A stretch of 20,246 nucleotides of DNA from a virus. The translations under genes and the position numbers were made by a program. Under the pieces are notes generated by a model. That model saw nothing but the letters and a program-made list of their open reading frames with translations, made no database searches and was not told where the DNA came from. Below, in pieces: positions 5,585 to 13,112 of this stretch. The stretch covers positions 1 through 20,246 of the IMG/VR virus record IMGVR_UViG_3300047553_000113, one strand, 5' to 3'. Within the stretch, counting starts at the first letter, position 1. Every line of letters starts with the position of its first letter.

Positions 5585-5746
5585 TTGATCTATAAAGGAA
5601 AAGAAGTAGAGACTACAAAGTGCTTAAAATGTAGGCAGACAAGACAAACTGTACACCTTAGCAAGGGAACTTTAAAGTGTAACTTATGTGACTACAATCA
5701 CATAAAAGTAAAAATAAATAAGAAATATTTAAGGATAGTATTGTAA
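5585..5746 (+). CDS. Possible 53-residue zinc-ribbon ORF with TTG start, or a decayed gene
   Basis: The frame from TTG at 5585 to TAA at 5744-5746 encodes a basic protein with two CxxC pairs: CLKC, then about 20 residues later CNLC, followed by DYNHIKVKINKKYLR. That is a typical small zinc ribbon, unlikely by chance. The start is the problem. No ATG lies in frame, the upstream ATG at 5566 meets TGA after two codons, and the GGATAATTAGGGA stretch that looks like a Shine-Dalgarno serves that ATG. It may use TTG, a frameshift from the short ATG ORF, or be a remnant. Its last codons also form the -35 box of the rightward promoter. Confidence 0.4.
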   Translation: MIYKGKEVETTKCLKCRQTRQTVHLSKGTLKCNLCDYNHIKVKINKKYLRIVL

Positions 5747-5769
5747 GTCAAGACATAGTAGTGTATAAT
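5741..5769 (+). promoter_or_regulatory. Candidate sigma70 promoter for the late (packaging) operon
   Basis: TTGTAA (5741-5746), 17 bases, then a perfect TATAAT (5764-5769). Transcription would begin near 5776 and read toward the small terminase gene with a leader of about 250 bases that carries a hairpin. It is the best -10 box in the control region. Confidence 0.55.
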
Positions 5770-5796
5770 ATTCTCTATAGGAAATAATTGTGTTTA

Positions 5797-5822
5797 CTAA
5801 GAAGCCTGACCCCACTTCTTAG
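5797..5822 (+). other. 8-bp hairpin in the late-operon leader
   Basis: CTAAGAAG, a 10-base loop (CCTGACCCCA), then CTTCTTAG: a perfect inverted repeat about 20 bases downstream of the predicted transcription start. There is no T-run after it. It could protect the transcript end, act as an attenuator with a factor, or bind a regulator as DNA. Confidence 0.5.
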
Positions 5823-5832
5823 GTTGCTAAGA

Positions 5833-5853
5833 TGTACACCTTGGAAAGGGAAC
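5833..5853. repeat. Partial copy of part of the zinc-ribbon ORF
   Basis: TGTACACCTT, three variable bases, AAGGGAAC here match 5650-5670 at 19 of 21 positions, and similarity fades after that. The first copy encodes VHLSKGT of the small zinc-ribbon ORF. The second has no open zinc ribbon around it. It looks like a remnant of a duplication, which favours decay of small genes in this region. Confidence 0.5.
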
Positions 5854-5926
5854 ATAGAAGTTAAATACACTATTAACAGTTACTTATAATATATTACTTA
5901 CTAAGTAAATTAATATTAATAACTAA

Positions 5927-5940
5927 TATAAGTACTTATA
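5927..5940. repeat. 14-bp palindrome TATAAGTACTTATA
   Basis: A perfect palindrome in the AT-rich tract upstream of the small terminase gene, made from the same ACTTATA/TATAAGT arms as the inverted repeat at 2270-2290. Possible operator. Confidence 0.45.
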
Positions 5941-5960
5941 ATATTTATGTCTATGTAACA

Positions 5961-5989
5961 TTTATGTTAATGTCTTAGGTACTTTATAG
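5961..5989. repeat. Intergenic element, copy 2 (29 bp)
   Basis: Second copy of the 2316-2344 element, 26 of 29 identical and in the same orientation, ending 40 bases before the small terminase start. Because one copy precedes a rightward gene and the other lies before leftward genes, the sequence alone does not say which direction it serves. Confidence 0.6.
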
Positions 5990-6029
5990 TACTACATATA
6001 AAAGTCTCCCTATAAAGGACAAAGACGAG

Positions 6030-6419
6030 ATGACTGAAGAAATTAAAGACAGTGTTAAGGTTGTGTCTCCCAAACTACGTGGTAAGGGTAGACCTCCAAA
6101 GAGTGACCTACAAGCTGTTAAGAACAGAACTAAGAATAAGGTAGGCAGACCTGTAGGAGATGCAGGTAGGCTTCAAGAGTTCAAGGAAAGACTATTAGCC
6201 ACAGGTGGCACTAGAATCCTTGATAAGATGATTCAGATAGCCTTGGATGATGAACACCCGGGACAGATGGCAGCTATTAAGTTAGCTATGGATAGGATCT
6301 TACCAGTCTCAGTGTTTGATACAGCTAAGAGTGGTGGTAGTATGCCTCAGATCAGTATTAACATATCAGGCTTAAATAGTCCAGTTGTGTCTACAAACGA
6401 TGAAGTGATAGACGTATGA
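6030..6419 (+). CDS. Terminase small subunit (putative TerS)
   Basis: A 129-residue protein directly upstream of TerL, overlapping it by four bases (ATGA). The basic N-terminal third has two AT-hook-like segments, RGKGRPPK and KVGRPVGD, fitting DNA binding. A helical centre (GTRILDKMIQIALDDEHPGQ ... AAIKLAMDRILPV) matches the DNA-recognition and oligomerisation part of small terminases in marine and freshwater podoviruses. The C-terminus (PQISINISGL) is strand-like. It should select the packaging site and load TerL. The Shine-Dalgarno is weak (GACGAG, or AAGGAC further up). Assignment rests mainly on position and general similarity. Confidence 0.8.
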   Translation: MTEEIKDSVKVVSPKLRGKGRPPKSDLQAVKNRTKNKVGRPVGDAGRLQEFKERLLATGGTRILDKMIQIALDDEHPGQMAAIKLAMDRILPVSVFDTAKSGGSMPQISINISGLNSPVVSTNDEVIDV

Positions 6420-7675
6420 CACAATTAAACTTCCAACTGCTTAAGTGGCAGCAGAGTGTCTTTAAAGATACCACACGCTTTAAAGTAGTAGCTGCAGGTC
6501 GAAGGTGTGGTAAGTCTAGATTGTCAGCAGTATCGTTACTGATTGAAGCTTTGAATTGTCCAGATGGCTCAGCTGTGATGTACATAGCACCTACCTTAGG
6601 ACAAGCTAGAACGATTATGTGGGATTTACTGCATGAGCTAGGTAGACCTGTAATCAAGTCTAGCCATGTGAATAACTTAGAAATTACCCTTATAAATGGT
6701 AAGAAGATCTTAGTTAGAGGGGCTGACAATCCCGATTCTCTGCGGGGTGTTTCCTTAATTTACGTAGTTATGGACGAGTGTGCCTTTATCAAGGAAGACG
6801 TATGGCAGAAGATCATTCGAGCTTCACTGTCAGATAAGAAGGGTAGAGCACTGTTCATTAGTACTCCTAGTGGACGTAACTGGTTCTACGATACCTTTAA
6901 TCTAGGACAGGATAACACAGATGAGGAGTGGAAGTCTTGGCACTTTACCACTCAGGACAATGAGACTATTGATCCTAAGGAGATTGAGGCTGCAAAGCGT
7001 ACATTAAGTTCCTTTGCATTCAAGCAGGAGTACTTGTCTAGCTTCGATACCGCAGGTGCTGATGTCTTTAAAGAGGAATGGTTCAAGACTGCTGAAGAAC
7101 CTAGTTATGGTAGCTACATTGTAGCCATTGACTTAGCAGGTTTTGAAGAGGTAGGTAAGAATGCTGGGGCATCTAAGAAAAGACTAGACGAGACAGCTAT
7201 TGCAGTTGTTAAGTTAGAGGATAACGGTAACTGGTGGGTTCACAAGATACAGCATGGTCGGTGGGACATCAGAGAGACTGCAGTTAACATCTTGAAAGTG
7301 ATTAGAGACTTTCAACCTACAAGTATAGGTATTGAGCGAGGAGCATTGAAGAATGCTGTGTTGCCATACCTGAATGACTTGATGAGGAAGAATAACATCT
7401 ATGCTCACATACAGGACTTAACTCACGGGAATAAGAAGAAGACTGATAGGGTTGTCTGGAGCTTACAAGGTCGTATGGAACATGGAAGGATTACCTTCAA
7501 TGAGGATGAGGACTGGAGTGAGTTTAGAGATCAATTAGTTATGTTCCCTACAGCAGGTGTACATGATGACTTGGTAGATGCTCTAAGTTACATTGATCAA
7601 CTGGCTATAGCTAACTACAACCAAGACTACGAAGATGATGACTACGAAGTCTTAGACGTTATATCAGGATATTAA
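6416..7675 (+). CDS. Terminase large subunit (TerL)
   Basis: DNA-packaging motor of 419 residues. The ATPase domain has Walker A AGRRCGKS (27-34), Walker B VVMDE (117-121) and coupling motif FISTPSG (147-153). The nuclease domain has the RNase H-like first aspartate in AIDLAG (D239), IGIERG (304-309) and the HDDLVDALSY motif (383-392) that supplies the last acidic residues. All motifs are intact, so it should cut concatemers and pump DNA through the portal. It is coupled to TerS by an ATGA overlap. Confidence 0.96.
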   Translation: MTQLNFQLLKWQQSVFKDTTRFKVVAAGRRCGKSRLSAVSLLIEALNCPDGSAVMYIAPTLGQARTIMWDLLHELGRPVIKSSHVNNLEITLINGKKILVRGADNPDSLRGVSLIYVVMDECAFIKEDVWQKIIRASLSDKKGRALFISTPSGRNWFYDTFNLGQDNTDEEWKSWHFTTQDNETIDPKEIEAAKRTLSSFAFKQEYLSSFDTAGADVFKEEWFKTAEEPSYGSYIVAIDLAGFEEVGKNAGASKKRLDETAIAVVKLEDNGNWWVHKIQHGRWDIRETAVNILKVIRDFQPTSIGIERGALKNAVLPYLNDLMRKNNIYAHIQDLTHGNKKKTDRVVWSLQGRMEHGRITFNEDEDWSEFRDQLVMFPTAGVHDDLVDALSYIDQLAIANYNQDYEDDDYEVLDVISGY

Positions 7676-7678
7676 TAT

Positions 7679-7933
7679 ATGGCTATTAAAAGAGGTAGTG
7701 AAGAGTTCCAAGGTTATAACAAACCTAAGAGAACTCCCGGACATCCAACTAAGAGTCATGCAGTCTTAGCTAAAGATGGTGAAGAGGTTAAGCTGATACG
7801 ATTCGGACAGCAAGGTGTCTCAGGTAGTCCTGAAGGTTCAGCTCGTAATGACTCCTTTAAAGCTAGGCACGCTAAGAACATAGCTAAAGGTAAGATGTCA
7901 GCGGCCTACTGGGCGAACAAAGTTAAATGGTAA
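7679..7933 (+). CDS. Small conserved phage protein between TerL and portal (84 residues)
   Basis: Very basic protein with a glycine/serine segment (RFGQQGVSGSPEGSARNDSF) and a conserved-looking C-terminus (KARHAKNIAKGKMSAAYWAN). I recognise this end from short proteins of many aquatic podoviruses, where the gene lies in the same place; I believe it is a domain of unknown function (DUF6321 may be the name). The start follows the TerL stop by three bases with little Shine-Dalgarno, so coupling is likely. A role in head assembly or DNA binding is possible from context and charge only. Confidence 0.85.
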   Translation: MAIKRGSEEFQGYNKPKRTPGHPTKSHAVLAKDGEEVKLIRFGQQGVSGSPEGSARNDSFKARHAKNIAKGKMSAAYWANKVKW

Positions 7934-7946
7934 TAAGGAACATACA

Positions 7947-9989
7947 GTGGCTCTAACTAACGACCAATTCAGTGATGAGAAGAGTACTCAATTTCCGGAC
8001 GGAACGTCCTTTGAGGAACCTACAGAGGCTGAGAAAGAACTCACCTCGTGGGTAACTCAGCACATTACTCGCTGGCGTGACCATCGTGATGCTAACTACA
8101 TGGACTTGTGGTTGGAGTACGAACGTGTCTTCCGAGGTATCTGGGCTGCTGAGGATAAGACTCGTGAGAGTGAACGCTCACGTATCATCTCGCCAGCTAC
8201 TCAGCAAGCTATTGAGACTCGCCATGCTGAGATCATGGAAGCTATCTTCGGTCAAGGTGAATTCTTTGACATCTCAGATGATGTCTTAGATGTAGATGGT
8301 AATCCTCTAGATGTTGAACAAATTAAGGTTCAATTGCATGAGGACTTTAAACGAGATAAGATTAAGAAAGCTATTGACCAGATTGAGTTGATGGCTGAGA
8401 TTTATGGTACAGGTATTGGTGAGATCATTGTCAAGACTGAGAAGGAGTACATTCCAGCAACTCAGGCAATTCCCGGTATTGCTAATGCAGCTGCCATTGG
8501 AGTTCAAGAGAAGGATCGTATTGCCGTTAAGATCAAACCAGTTAACCCTAAGAACTTCCTTATTGATCCTAATGCTGATTCCGTTGACGATGCTTTGGGC
8601 GTTGCTATCGAGAAGTACGTTTCCATTCACAAGGTTGTGGAAGGTATTGAGAGAGGCATTTACAAAAAGGTAGACATTACCACAGCCTCTGAGGATGAGG
8701 ACTTAGAAGTAACTCAAGACTTGAAGACCTATCAAGATGATAAGGTTAAGCTCATCACTTACTACGGTTTAGTACCTAAAGAGTATCTGACTGAAGGAGA
8801 AGAGGAAGAGTATGAAGAGTTGTTTGCTGAAGGTACAGTAGCTGATGAGCACTGTAACTTGGTTGAGGCTATTGTCGTTATTGCCAATGACTCAATCCTC
8901 TTGAAGGCTGAAGCTAATCCTTACATGATGAAGGATCGTCCAGTCGTTGCATACCAAGACGATACAGTTCCCGGTCGCTTCTGGGGTCGTGGTACAGCTG
9001 AGAAGGCCTACAATATGCAGAAGGCTATTGATGGTCAGCTTCGTGCTCACATGGACTCATTGGCTTTGACCACAGCACCTATGATTGCAATGGACGCAAC
9101 TCGTCTGCCACGTGGTGCTAAGTTTGAGATTAAGCCCGGTAAGGCTATCCTGACCAATGGCTCACCTTCTGAGATCTTGTATCCCTTCAAGTTCGGTCAG
9201 ACTGATGGCAATGCAGCTGCAGCAGCGCAGAACTTTGAACGTATGCTCCTGCAAGCTACAGGTACAGTTGACAGCGCAGGTATGCCCTCTAACGTACCTC
9301 GTGATGCAGGTGCAGGTGGTATGTCTATGGCTATGGCAGGTATCATCAAGAAGTACAAACGTACCTTGAGTAACTTCCAAGAAGACTTCATGATCCCGTT
9401 CATTAACAAGGCTGCCTTCCGTTATATGCAGTTTGACAGTGAGCGTTATCCATCAGTTGACATGAAGTTCATTCCAACAGCTACTTTGGGTATCTTGGCA
9501 CGTGAGTTTGAACAGCAACAGATGATTGGCTTGTTGCAGACACTTGGCCCTAATACGCCTGTACTGCCATTGATCCTTAAAGGCATCTTGCAGAATAGTT
9601 CATTGTCTAACCGTGGTGAGTTGATGCAAGCTTTGGATCAGATGTCTCAGCCTAACCCACAGGCTGCTGAGGCTGCACAGATGCAACAACAAGCTCAGAT
9701 GCAACTTGCACAGGCTCAGGTGGCAGATCTGCAGTCTAAGGCTCAAAAGCAGTCAGCTGAGGCTCAAAAGACCATGATTGAAGCTCAGATGATCCCTGAA
9801 GAGCATCGTGTTAAGGTAGTTCAGGCAGCTGCAACTAACCTAGATAATGGTGATGACTTCGAGAAGCGTCTGAAACTAGCTGACATGATGCTTAAAGAGA
9901 AGCAAGTTAACCTGAAAGCTGCTGATATTGCCTCAAATGAGCGTATTGCAAGCCTTCAGATGATGACTAAAGCAAAGAAGAACGCATAA
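7947..9989 (+). CDS. Portal protein (head-tail connector)
   Basis: A 680-residue protein after TerL and before scaffold and capsid, the standard place of the portal. The start is GTG with AAGGAA six bases upstream. The N-terminal part has SRIISPATQQAIETRHAEIM, the centre has FWGRGTAEKAYNMQKAIDGQ and the glycine-rich stretch RDAGAGGMSMAMAG, all typical of large podovirus portals. Residues 568-620 are glutamine- and alanine-rich (MQQQAQMQLAQAQVADLQSK) and should form a long helix or coiled coil, as in portal barrels. It forms the ring through which DNA enters and leaves. Its last 23 bases overlap the end of the opposite-strand endonuclease gene. Confidence 0.93.
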   Translation: MALTNDQFSDEKSTQFPDGTSFEEPTEAEKELTSWVTQHITRWRDHRDANYMDLWLEYERVFRGIWAAEDKTRESERSRIISPATQQAIETRHAEIMEAIFGQGEFFDISDDVLDVDGNPLDVEQIKVQLHEDFKRDKIKKAIDQIELMAEIYGTGIGEIIVKTEKEYIPATQAIPGIANAAAIGVQEKDRIAVKIKPVNPKNFLIDPNADSVDDALGVAIEKYVSIHKVVEGIERGIYKKVDITTASEDEDLEVTQDLKTYQDDKVKLITYYGLVPKEYLTEGEEEEYEELFAEGTVADEHCNLVEAIVVIANDSILLKAEANPYMMKDRPVVAYQDDTVPGRFWGRGTAEKAYNMQKAIDGQLRAHMDSLALTTAPMIAMDATRLPRGAKFEIKPGKAILTNGSPSEILYPFKFGQTDGNAAAAAQNFERMLLQATGTVDSAGMPSNVPRDAGAGGMSMAMAGIIKKYKRTLSNFQEDFMIPFINKAAFRYMQFDSERYPSVDMKFIPTATLGILAREFEQQQMIGLLQTLGPNTPVLPLILKGILQNSSLSNRGELMQALDQMSQPNPQAAEAAQMQQQAQMQLAQAQVADLQSKAQKQSAEAQKTMIEAQMIPEEHRVKVVQAAATNLDNGDDFEKRLKLADMMLKEKQVNLKAADIASNERIASLQMMTKAKKNA

Positions 9990-10530
9990 AGTCAGCAATT
10001 TGTTGATGTTCTTGGGCAGTTCCATCGTTTTTAATGCGATTGGCTCTCCAAGACATCACAATAACGTTACCTTTAATGTAACCTTTGGTAGGATCTATAC
10101 GGTCAAACGATACTGAGTTCTCCATACGTCCTTTACCTTCTGTAAAGTAGTCAAGTTCAATACCTAAGACAGGACAATGTGAAGGAAACTCTAGATCTCC
10201 GAACTCAATAGTCCATTCCCAGCCATACTTATTACTTTTCTTGTTACGGAACTTCTCTTTCATTGATTGAAAGATTAAAGACTTGGTAAATTCAGGATCG
10301 TTCCACTTAGATCCGTTTTTAGCAAACATTTTATCGGTATATTCTTTAGTTTTACGTGCTTGTCGTATCTTAAAAGCATCAATACCGTGTTTTTGAGCTA
10401 TTTGTTTGATGCGCTGCTTACTAAGTTTTCCGTCTAATTTATGAGCTATTTCAGTATATCCAATACCTTCTTTTAACCATTGAAGTAATAGTTCACGTTC
10501 ATGTTCTGTAATTTTACACTTAAAAGCCAT
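9967..10530 (-). CDS. HNH-like homing endonuclease on the opposite strand
   Basis: A 187-residue protein transcribed against the late operon. The N-terminal part (about 7-50) looks like a helix-turn-helix (TEHERELLLQWLKEG ... YTEIAHKLDGKLSKQRIKQI). The C-terminal part (110-187) has CPVLGIELDY, then SFDRIDPTKGYIKGNVIVMS and WRANRIKN, a common phage endonuclease module of the HNH / His-Me-finger type. The first histidine of a usual DH pair is arginine here (DRID), which is also usual in relatives I recall. The Shine-Dalgarno (AAGGAA) and its own sigma70 promoter are clear. The 3' end overlaps the portal gene by 23 bases. It is likely a mobile gene inserted after the portal. Confidence 0.8.
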   Translation of the reverse strand: MAFKCKITEHERELLLQWLKEGIGYTEIAHKLDGKLSKQRIKQIAQKHGIDAFKIRQARKTKEYTDKMFAKNGSKWNDPEFTKSLIFQSMKEKFRNKKSNKYGWEWTIEFGDLEFPSHCPVLGIELDYFTEGKGRMENSVSFDRIDPTKGYIKGNVIVMSWRANRIKNDGTAQEHQQIADFMRSSLL

Positions 10531-10560
10531 AGTAATTCCTTTTATTTAAGTTAAAAGAGA

Positions 10561-10590
10561 ATTGTAACACATATTAACATGGTATGTCAA
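10561..10590 (-). promoter_or_regulatory. Sigma70 promoter of the HNH-like gene
   Basis: On the minus strand, perfect -35 TTGACA (10590-10585), 18 bases, then TACAAT (10566-10561), 5 of 6 to consensus. Transcription would start about 25 bases before the AAGGAA/ATG of the endonuclease gene. It explains how a gene opposite to the operon is expressed and suggests early expression by host polymerase. Confidence 0.7.
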
Positions 10591-10648
10591 GCATTTATGT
10601 GCTAAAATACTAATATATTTAAGTATTTAATAGAAAGGTTCTCCTTAA

Positions 10649-10879
10649 ATGGATAAAGAACTACAAGTTTACTACGAAGAAACCTTTAATACTATGAGTA
10701 CTAAGGGTTGGAGCTTCTTAATTGAAGACTTCGAGAAGATTAAGGCTAGTTTAAACGATCTATCCACTGTCACGGACACACAAACACTTTATTTCCGTAA
10801 AGGACAGTTGGATATTCTTGAATTAGTTTTAGGGCGTAAGGCTGTGTGTGAGAAGGTATTTGAGGAATTACAGGGATGA
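10649..10879 (+). CDS. Small hypothetical protein (76 residues)
   Basis: Helical acidic protein (EETFNTMSTKGWSFLIEDFE, LYFRKGQLDILELVLGRKA) of a kind often seen in aquatic phage head modules before a small zinc-ribbon gene. An AGAAAGG Shine-Dalgarno lies upstream, and the stop overlaps the next start by four bases. The role in head assembly is inferred from position only. Confidence 0.85.
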   Translation: MDKELQVYYEETFNTMSTKGWSFLIEDFEKIKASLNDLSTVTDTQTLYFRKGQLDILELVLGRKAVCEKVFEELQG

Positions 10880-11109
10880 GAAGACTGTATGACTTTAAAT
10901 GTCCTAACGATCACATAACTGAATCGCTAGTTGATAGTGATCATACCACTGCTAAGTGTAAGGTATGTAGTAAGGACGCTATCAGGCTTGTTTCAGCTCC
11001 AAGTATCGGACTAGACCCTTTATCAGGGGACTTTCCCGGTGCTACAGCTAAATGGGCTGCTGTGAGGGCTGACAGGCTCAAGCAGGAACAAAAGAGAGGA
11101 TCTGAGTAA
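10876..11109 (+). CDS. Small FmdB-like zinc-ribbon protein (77 residues)
   Basis: Begins with YDFKCPNDH and later CKVC: ligands C9, H13, C28 and C31 fit the short zinc ribbon seen in FmdB-type regulatory proteins, where the first pair is often C-x3-H or C-x2-C. The rest (SAPSIGLDPLSGDFPGATAK ... WAAVRADRLKQEQK) is a conserved-looking tail common in phage versions. It is joined to the previous gene by an ATGA overlap. In phages its role is unknown; it sits in the head gene cluster. Confidence 0.85.
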   Translation: MRRLYDFKCPNDHITESLVDSDHTTAKCKVCSKDAIRLVSAPSIGLDPLSGDFPGATAKWAAVRADRLKQEQKRGSE

Positions 11110-11230
11110 CCCGCAACGTAGTGAGGATCTTTAAAGGATTCTTATCTGCGATAAGGAGTAACATCAGGCAACCCAATTCTATTTAATAAGTTAATCCTGT
11201 AATCCATTCGTGGACAGGGAAAGGTTAGGT
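11110..11230 (+). other. Non-coding leader before scaffold gene
   Basis: A 121-base gap with no supported ORF. It contains a hairpin CTTATC/GATAAG with loop TGC (11141-11155) followed by an AAGGAGT stretch that has no start codon at the right distance. An RNA stability or processing element for the scaffold-capsid message is possible. There is no clear promoter. Confidence 0.4.
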
Positions 11231-12043
11231 ATGGCTTTAATTGATCACAATGAGGAACTAGGTAGTGTTAGTGAGTTAGACGCTGAGGACTTTAAACAGT
11301 CCCAACAAACAAGCGAACAAACTAAGCAACAACCTGAGGCAGAGCAATCTCCACAAGAGATCCCTGAGAAGTACAAGGGGAAGAATCTCGAAGACATTGT
11401 TCGTATGCACCAAGAGGCTGAAAAGCTAATCGGTAGGCAAGCACAGGAAGTTGGTGAAGTTAGACGTTTAGCGGATGAACTCTTAAAACAAAGCTTAGCT
11501 CAGAAGAACCAACAAGCACAACCACAGAAGGTGGAGAATCCACCACAAGAGATCGACTTCTTTGAAGATCCGCAGAGTCACGTTAATCGTGCTGTAGCGA
11601 ATCATCCAGACGTATTGGCAGCTAAACAAGCTTCAATGCAACTTAAGCAGATTCAGACACAAGCAATGCTCAACAAGAAGCATCCTGACTTTGCTAATAT
11701 TGTAAGTGATGGTGAGTTTATTGAGTGGGTTAAAGCTTCTCCCATGAGGCTTAATATCTATGCAATGGCTGATGCTAACTATGATTTTAATGCAGCTGAT
11801 GAACTGATTACTACATTCAAACAGATCCGTACATCTAAGACACAACAAACTACTGAAGCAGGTAACGCTGTTCGCAAACAGAATCTGAAAGCAGCTGGTG
11901 TTGATGTTGGTGGAACTGGAGAGTCTTCTAAGAAAGTATATCGTCGTGCCGACCTTATCCGGCTACGTATGACAGATCCCGACCGATATGAGGCTTTACA
12001 ACCAGAAATTATGGCAGCATATCAAGAAGGTCGAGTGAAGTAA
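11231..12043 (+). CDS. Capsid scaffold/assembly-like protein
   Basis: A 270-residue acidic, glutamine-rich protein directly before the major capsid gene, the usual place of the scaffold. A GTG at 11210 would add seven residues, but ATG at 11231 is chosen because GGGAAAGG lies six bases before it. The N-terminal half is low complexity (SQQTSEQTKQQPEAEQSPQE) and helical (LEDIVRMHQEAEKLIGRQAQ). The centre has a conserved-looking HPDFANIVSDGEFIEWVKAS and the C-terminus YRRADLIRLRMTDPDRYEAL, as in scaffolds of podoviruses. It should guide capsid subunits into the procapsid and then leave. Confidence 0.85.
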   Translation: MALIDHNEELGSVSELDAEDFKQSQQTSEQTKQQPEAEQSPQEIPEKYKGKNLEDIVRMHQEAEKLIGRQAQEVGEVRRLADELLKQSLAQKNQQAQPQKVENPPQEIDFFEDPQSHVNRAVANHPDVLAAKQASMQLKQIQTQAMLNKKHPDFANIVSDGEFIEWVKASPMRLNIYAMADANYDFNAADELITTFKQIRTSKTQQTTEAGNAVRKQNLKAAGVDVGGTGESSKKVYRRADLIRLRMTDPDRYEALQPEIMAAYQEGRVK

Positions 12044-12075
12044 TTTAATATTAATATCAACAGGAGATTTATAAA

Positions 12076-13035
12076 ATGGCATTAGGAACAGATCACGTAA
12101 CGAGTACGACCGCAGCAACGTTTATTCCAGAAGTATGGAGTGATGAGATTGTTGCGGCTTACAAGAAGAGCTTGGTTGCAGCTAACCTAGTTAAGAAGAT
12201 GAGCTTCAAGGGCAAGAAGGGTGACGTAGTTCACATTCCAGTCCCTGCACGTGGCACAGCTTCTGCTAAGGCAGCTTCTACACAAGTTACACTGATTGCA
12301 GCTACTGAGTCCGAAGTAACTGTGTCTATCAACAAGCACTACGAATATTCACGTTTGATCGAGGATATCGTTGAAGCTCAAGCTTTGTCTAGCCTTCGTC
12401 AGTTCTACACTGATGATGCTGGTTACGCTTTGGGTAAGCAAGTTGATACTGACTTGATTACCTTGGCTCAACAGTTCAACGTTTCCACAGCTGGCGCAGG
12501 TAACTTCCGCTACGCTGGTGCTTTCATTGGTGGCGATGGCTCTACAGCTTTCGACTACACAGCTAACACCAATGCTGGTAACGCATCAGCTTTGACAGCT
12601 GCTGGTATTCGTCGCACTATTCAGCGTCTTGACGATAGCGATGTTCCTATGGACAATCGTTTCTTCTTGATTCCTCCTTCAGTGCGTAACACCATCTTGG
12701 GTTTGTCTGAGTTCACAACCTTCAACAGCGTTGGTGAAGCAGGCACAGCTAACAGCATCCGTAACGGTATGATTGGTGACATCTATGGTGTTCCAGTCTA
12801 TGTTACCTCTAACGCTGGCTACGCTAACAGCGCTGCTAACGGTTCCGGTACTAACATTGGTCGTGTGTGCGTAATGGCTCACAAAGACTCTATGGTGTTG
12901 GTGGAGCAAGTTGGTGTCCGTTCACAGACTCAGTACAAACAAGAGTACCTCGGTACATTGTTTACAGCTGATACATTGTACGGCTGCGCTGAGTTGCGTA
13001 ACTACGGTGGCGTTGCCCTCGTCGTTCCAGCTTAA
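12076..13035 (+). CDS. Major capsid protein
   Basis: A 319-residue protein after the scaffold with the strongest Shine-Dalgarno of the block (AGGAGA). Features of an HK97-fold coat are visible: an N-terminal arm ending in TFIPEVWSDEIVAAYKKSLV, a basic strand region (MSFKGKKGDVVHIPV), a long helix (YEYSRLIEDIVEAQ ... DAGYALGKQVDTDLITLA) and a C-terminal GVRSQTQYKQEYLG segment. It builds the icosahedral head. Codons appear chosen for high expression (many GCT, GGT, AAC). A strong terminator follows directly. Confidence 0.93.
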   Translation: MALGTDHVTSTTAATFIPEVWSDEIVAAYKKSLVAANLVKKMSFKGKKGDVVHIPVPARGTASAKAASTQVTLIAATESEVTVSINKHYEYSRLIEDIVEAQALSSLRQFYTDDAGYALGKQVDTDLITLAQQFNVSTAGAGNFRYAGAFIGGDGSTAFDYTANTNAGNASALTAAGIRRTIQRLDDSDVPMDNRFFLIPPSVRNTILGLSEFTTFNSVGEAGTANSIRNGMIGDIYGVPVYVTSNAGYANSAANGSGTNIGRVCVMAHKDSMVLVEQVGVRSQTQYKQEYLGTLFTADTLYGCAELRNYGGVALVVPA

Positions 13036-13045
13036 TAGCTAACTA

Positions 13046-13075
13046 GGTTCCCTCTCAAAAGGAGGGAGCCTTTTT
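13046..13075 (+). terminator. Rho-independent terminator after the capsid gene
   Basis: A 9-bp stem GGTTCCCTC / GAGGGAGCC (one G-T pair), 7-base loop TCAAAAG, then TTTTT. It is the only full terminator seen in the window and lies 10 bases after the capsid stop, so it should limit read-through from the head genes into the tail genes. Confidence 0.9.
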
Positions 13076-13112
13076 AATGTGCTAAGGGTAGTACATCAGA
13101 AAGGTTAATATT

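Larger units (their letters stand above)
5125..6029. other. Divergent intergenic control region, possible replication origin
   Basis: Nine hundred bases between the leftward early block and the rightward late block. It holds two families of 19-bp repeats spaced 21-23 bases, five GTGACT words, a G-rich run (5490-5500), several inverted repeats, a good rightward promoter, a possible small zinc-ribbon ORF and an AT-rich tract (5870-5960). Divergent transcription, iteron-like repeats and an AT-rich tract are the usual parts of a phage origin or a master control region. Nothing here proves replication starts in it. Details are given in separate entries. Confidence 0.5.
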
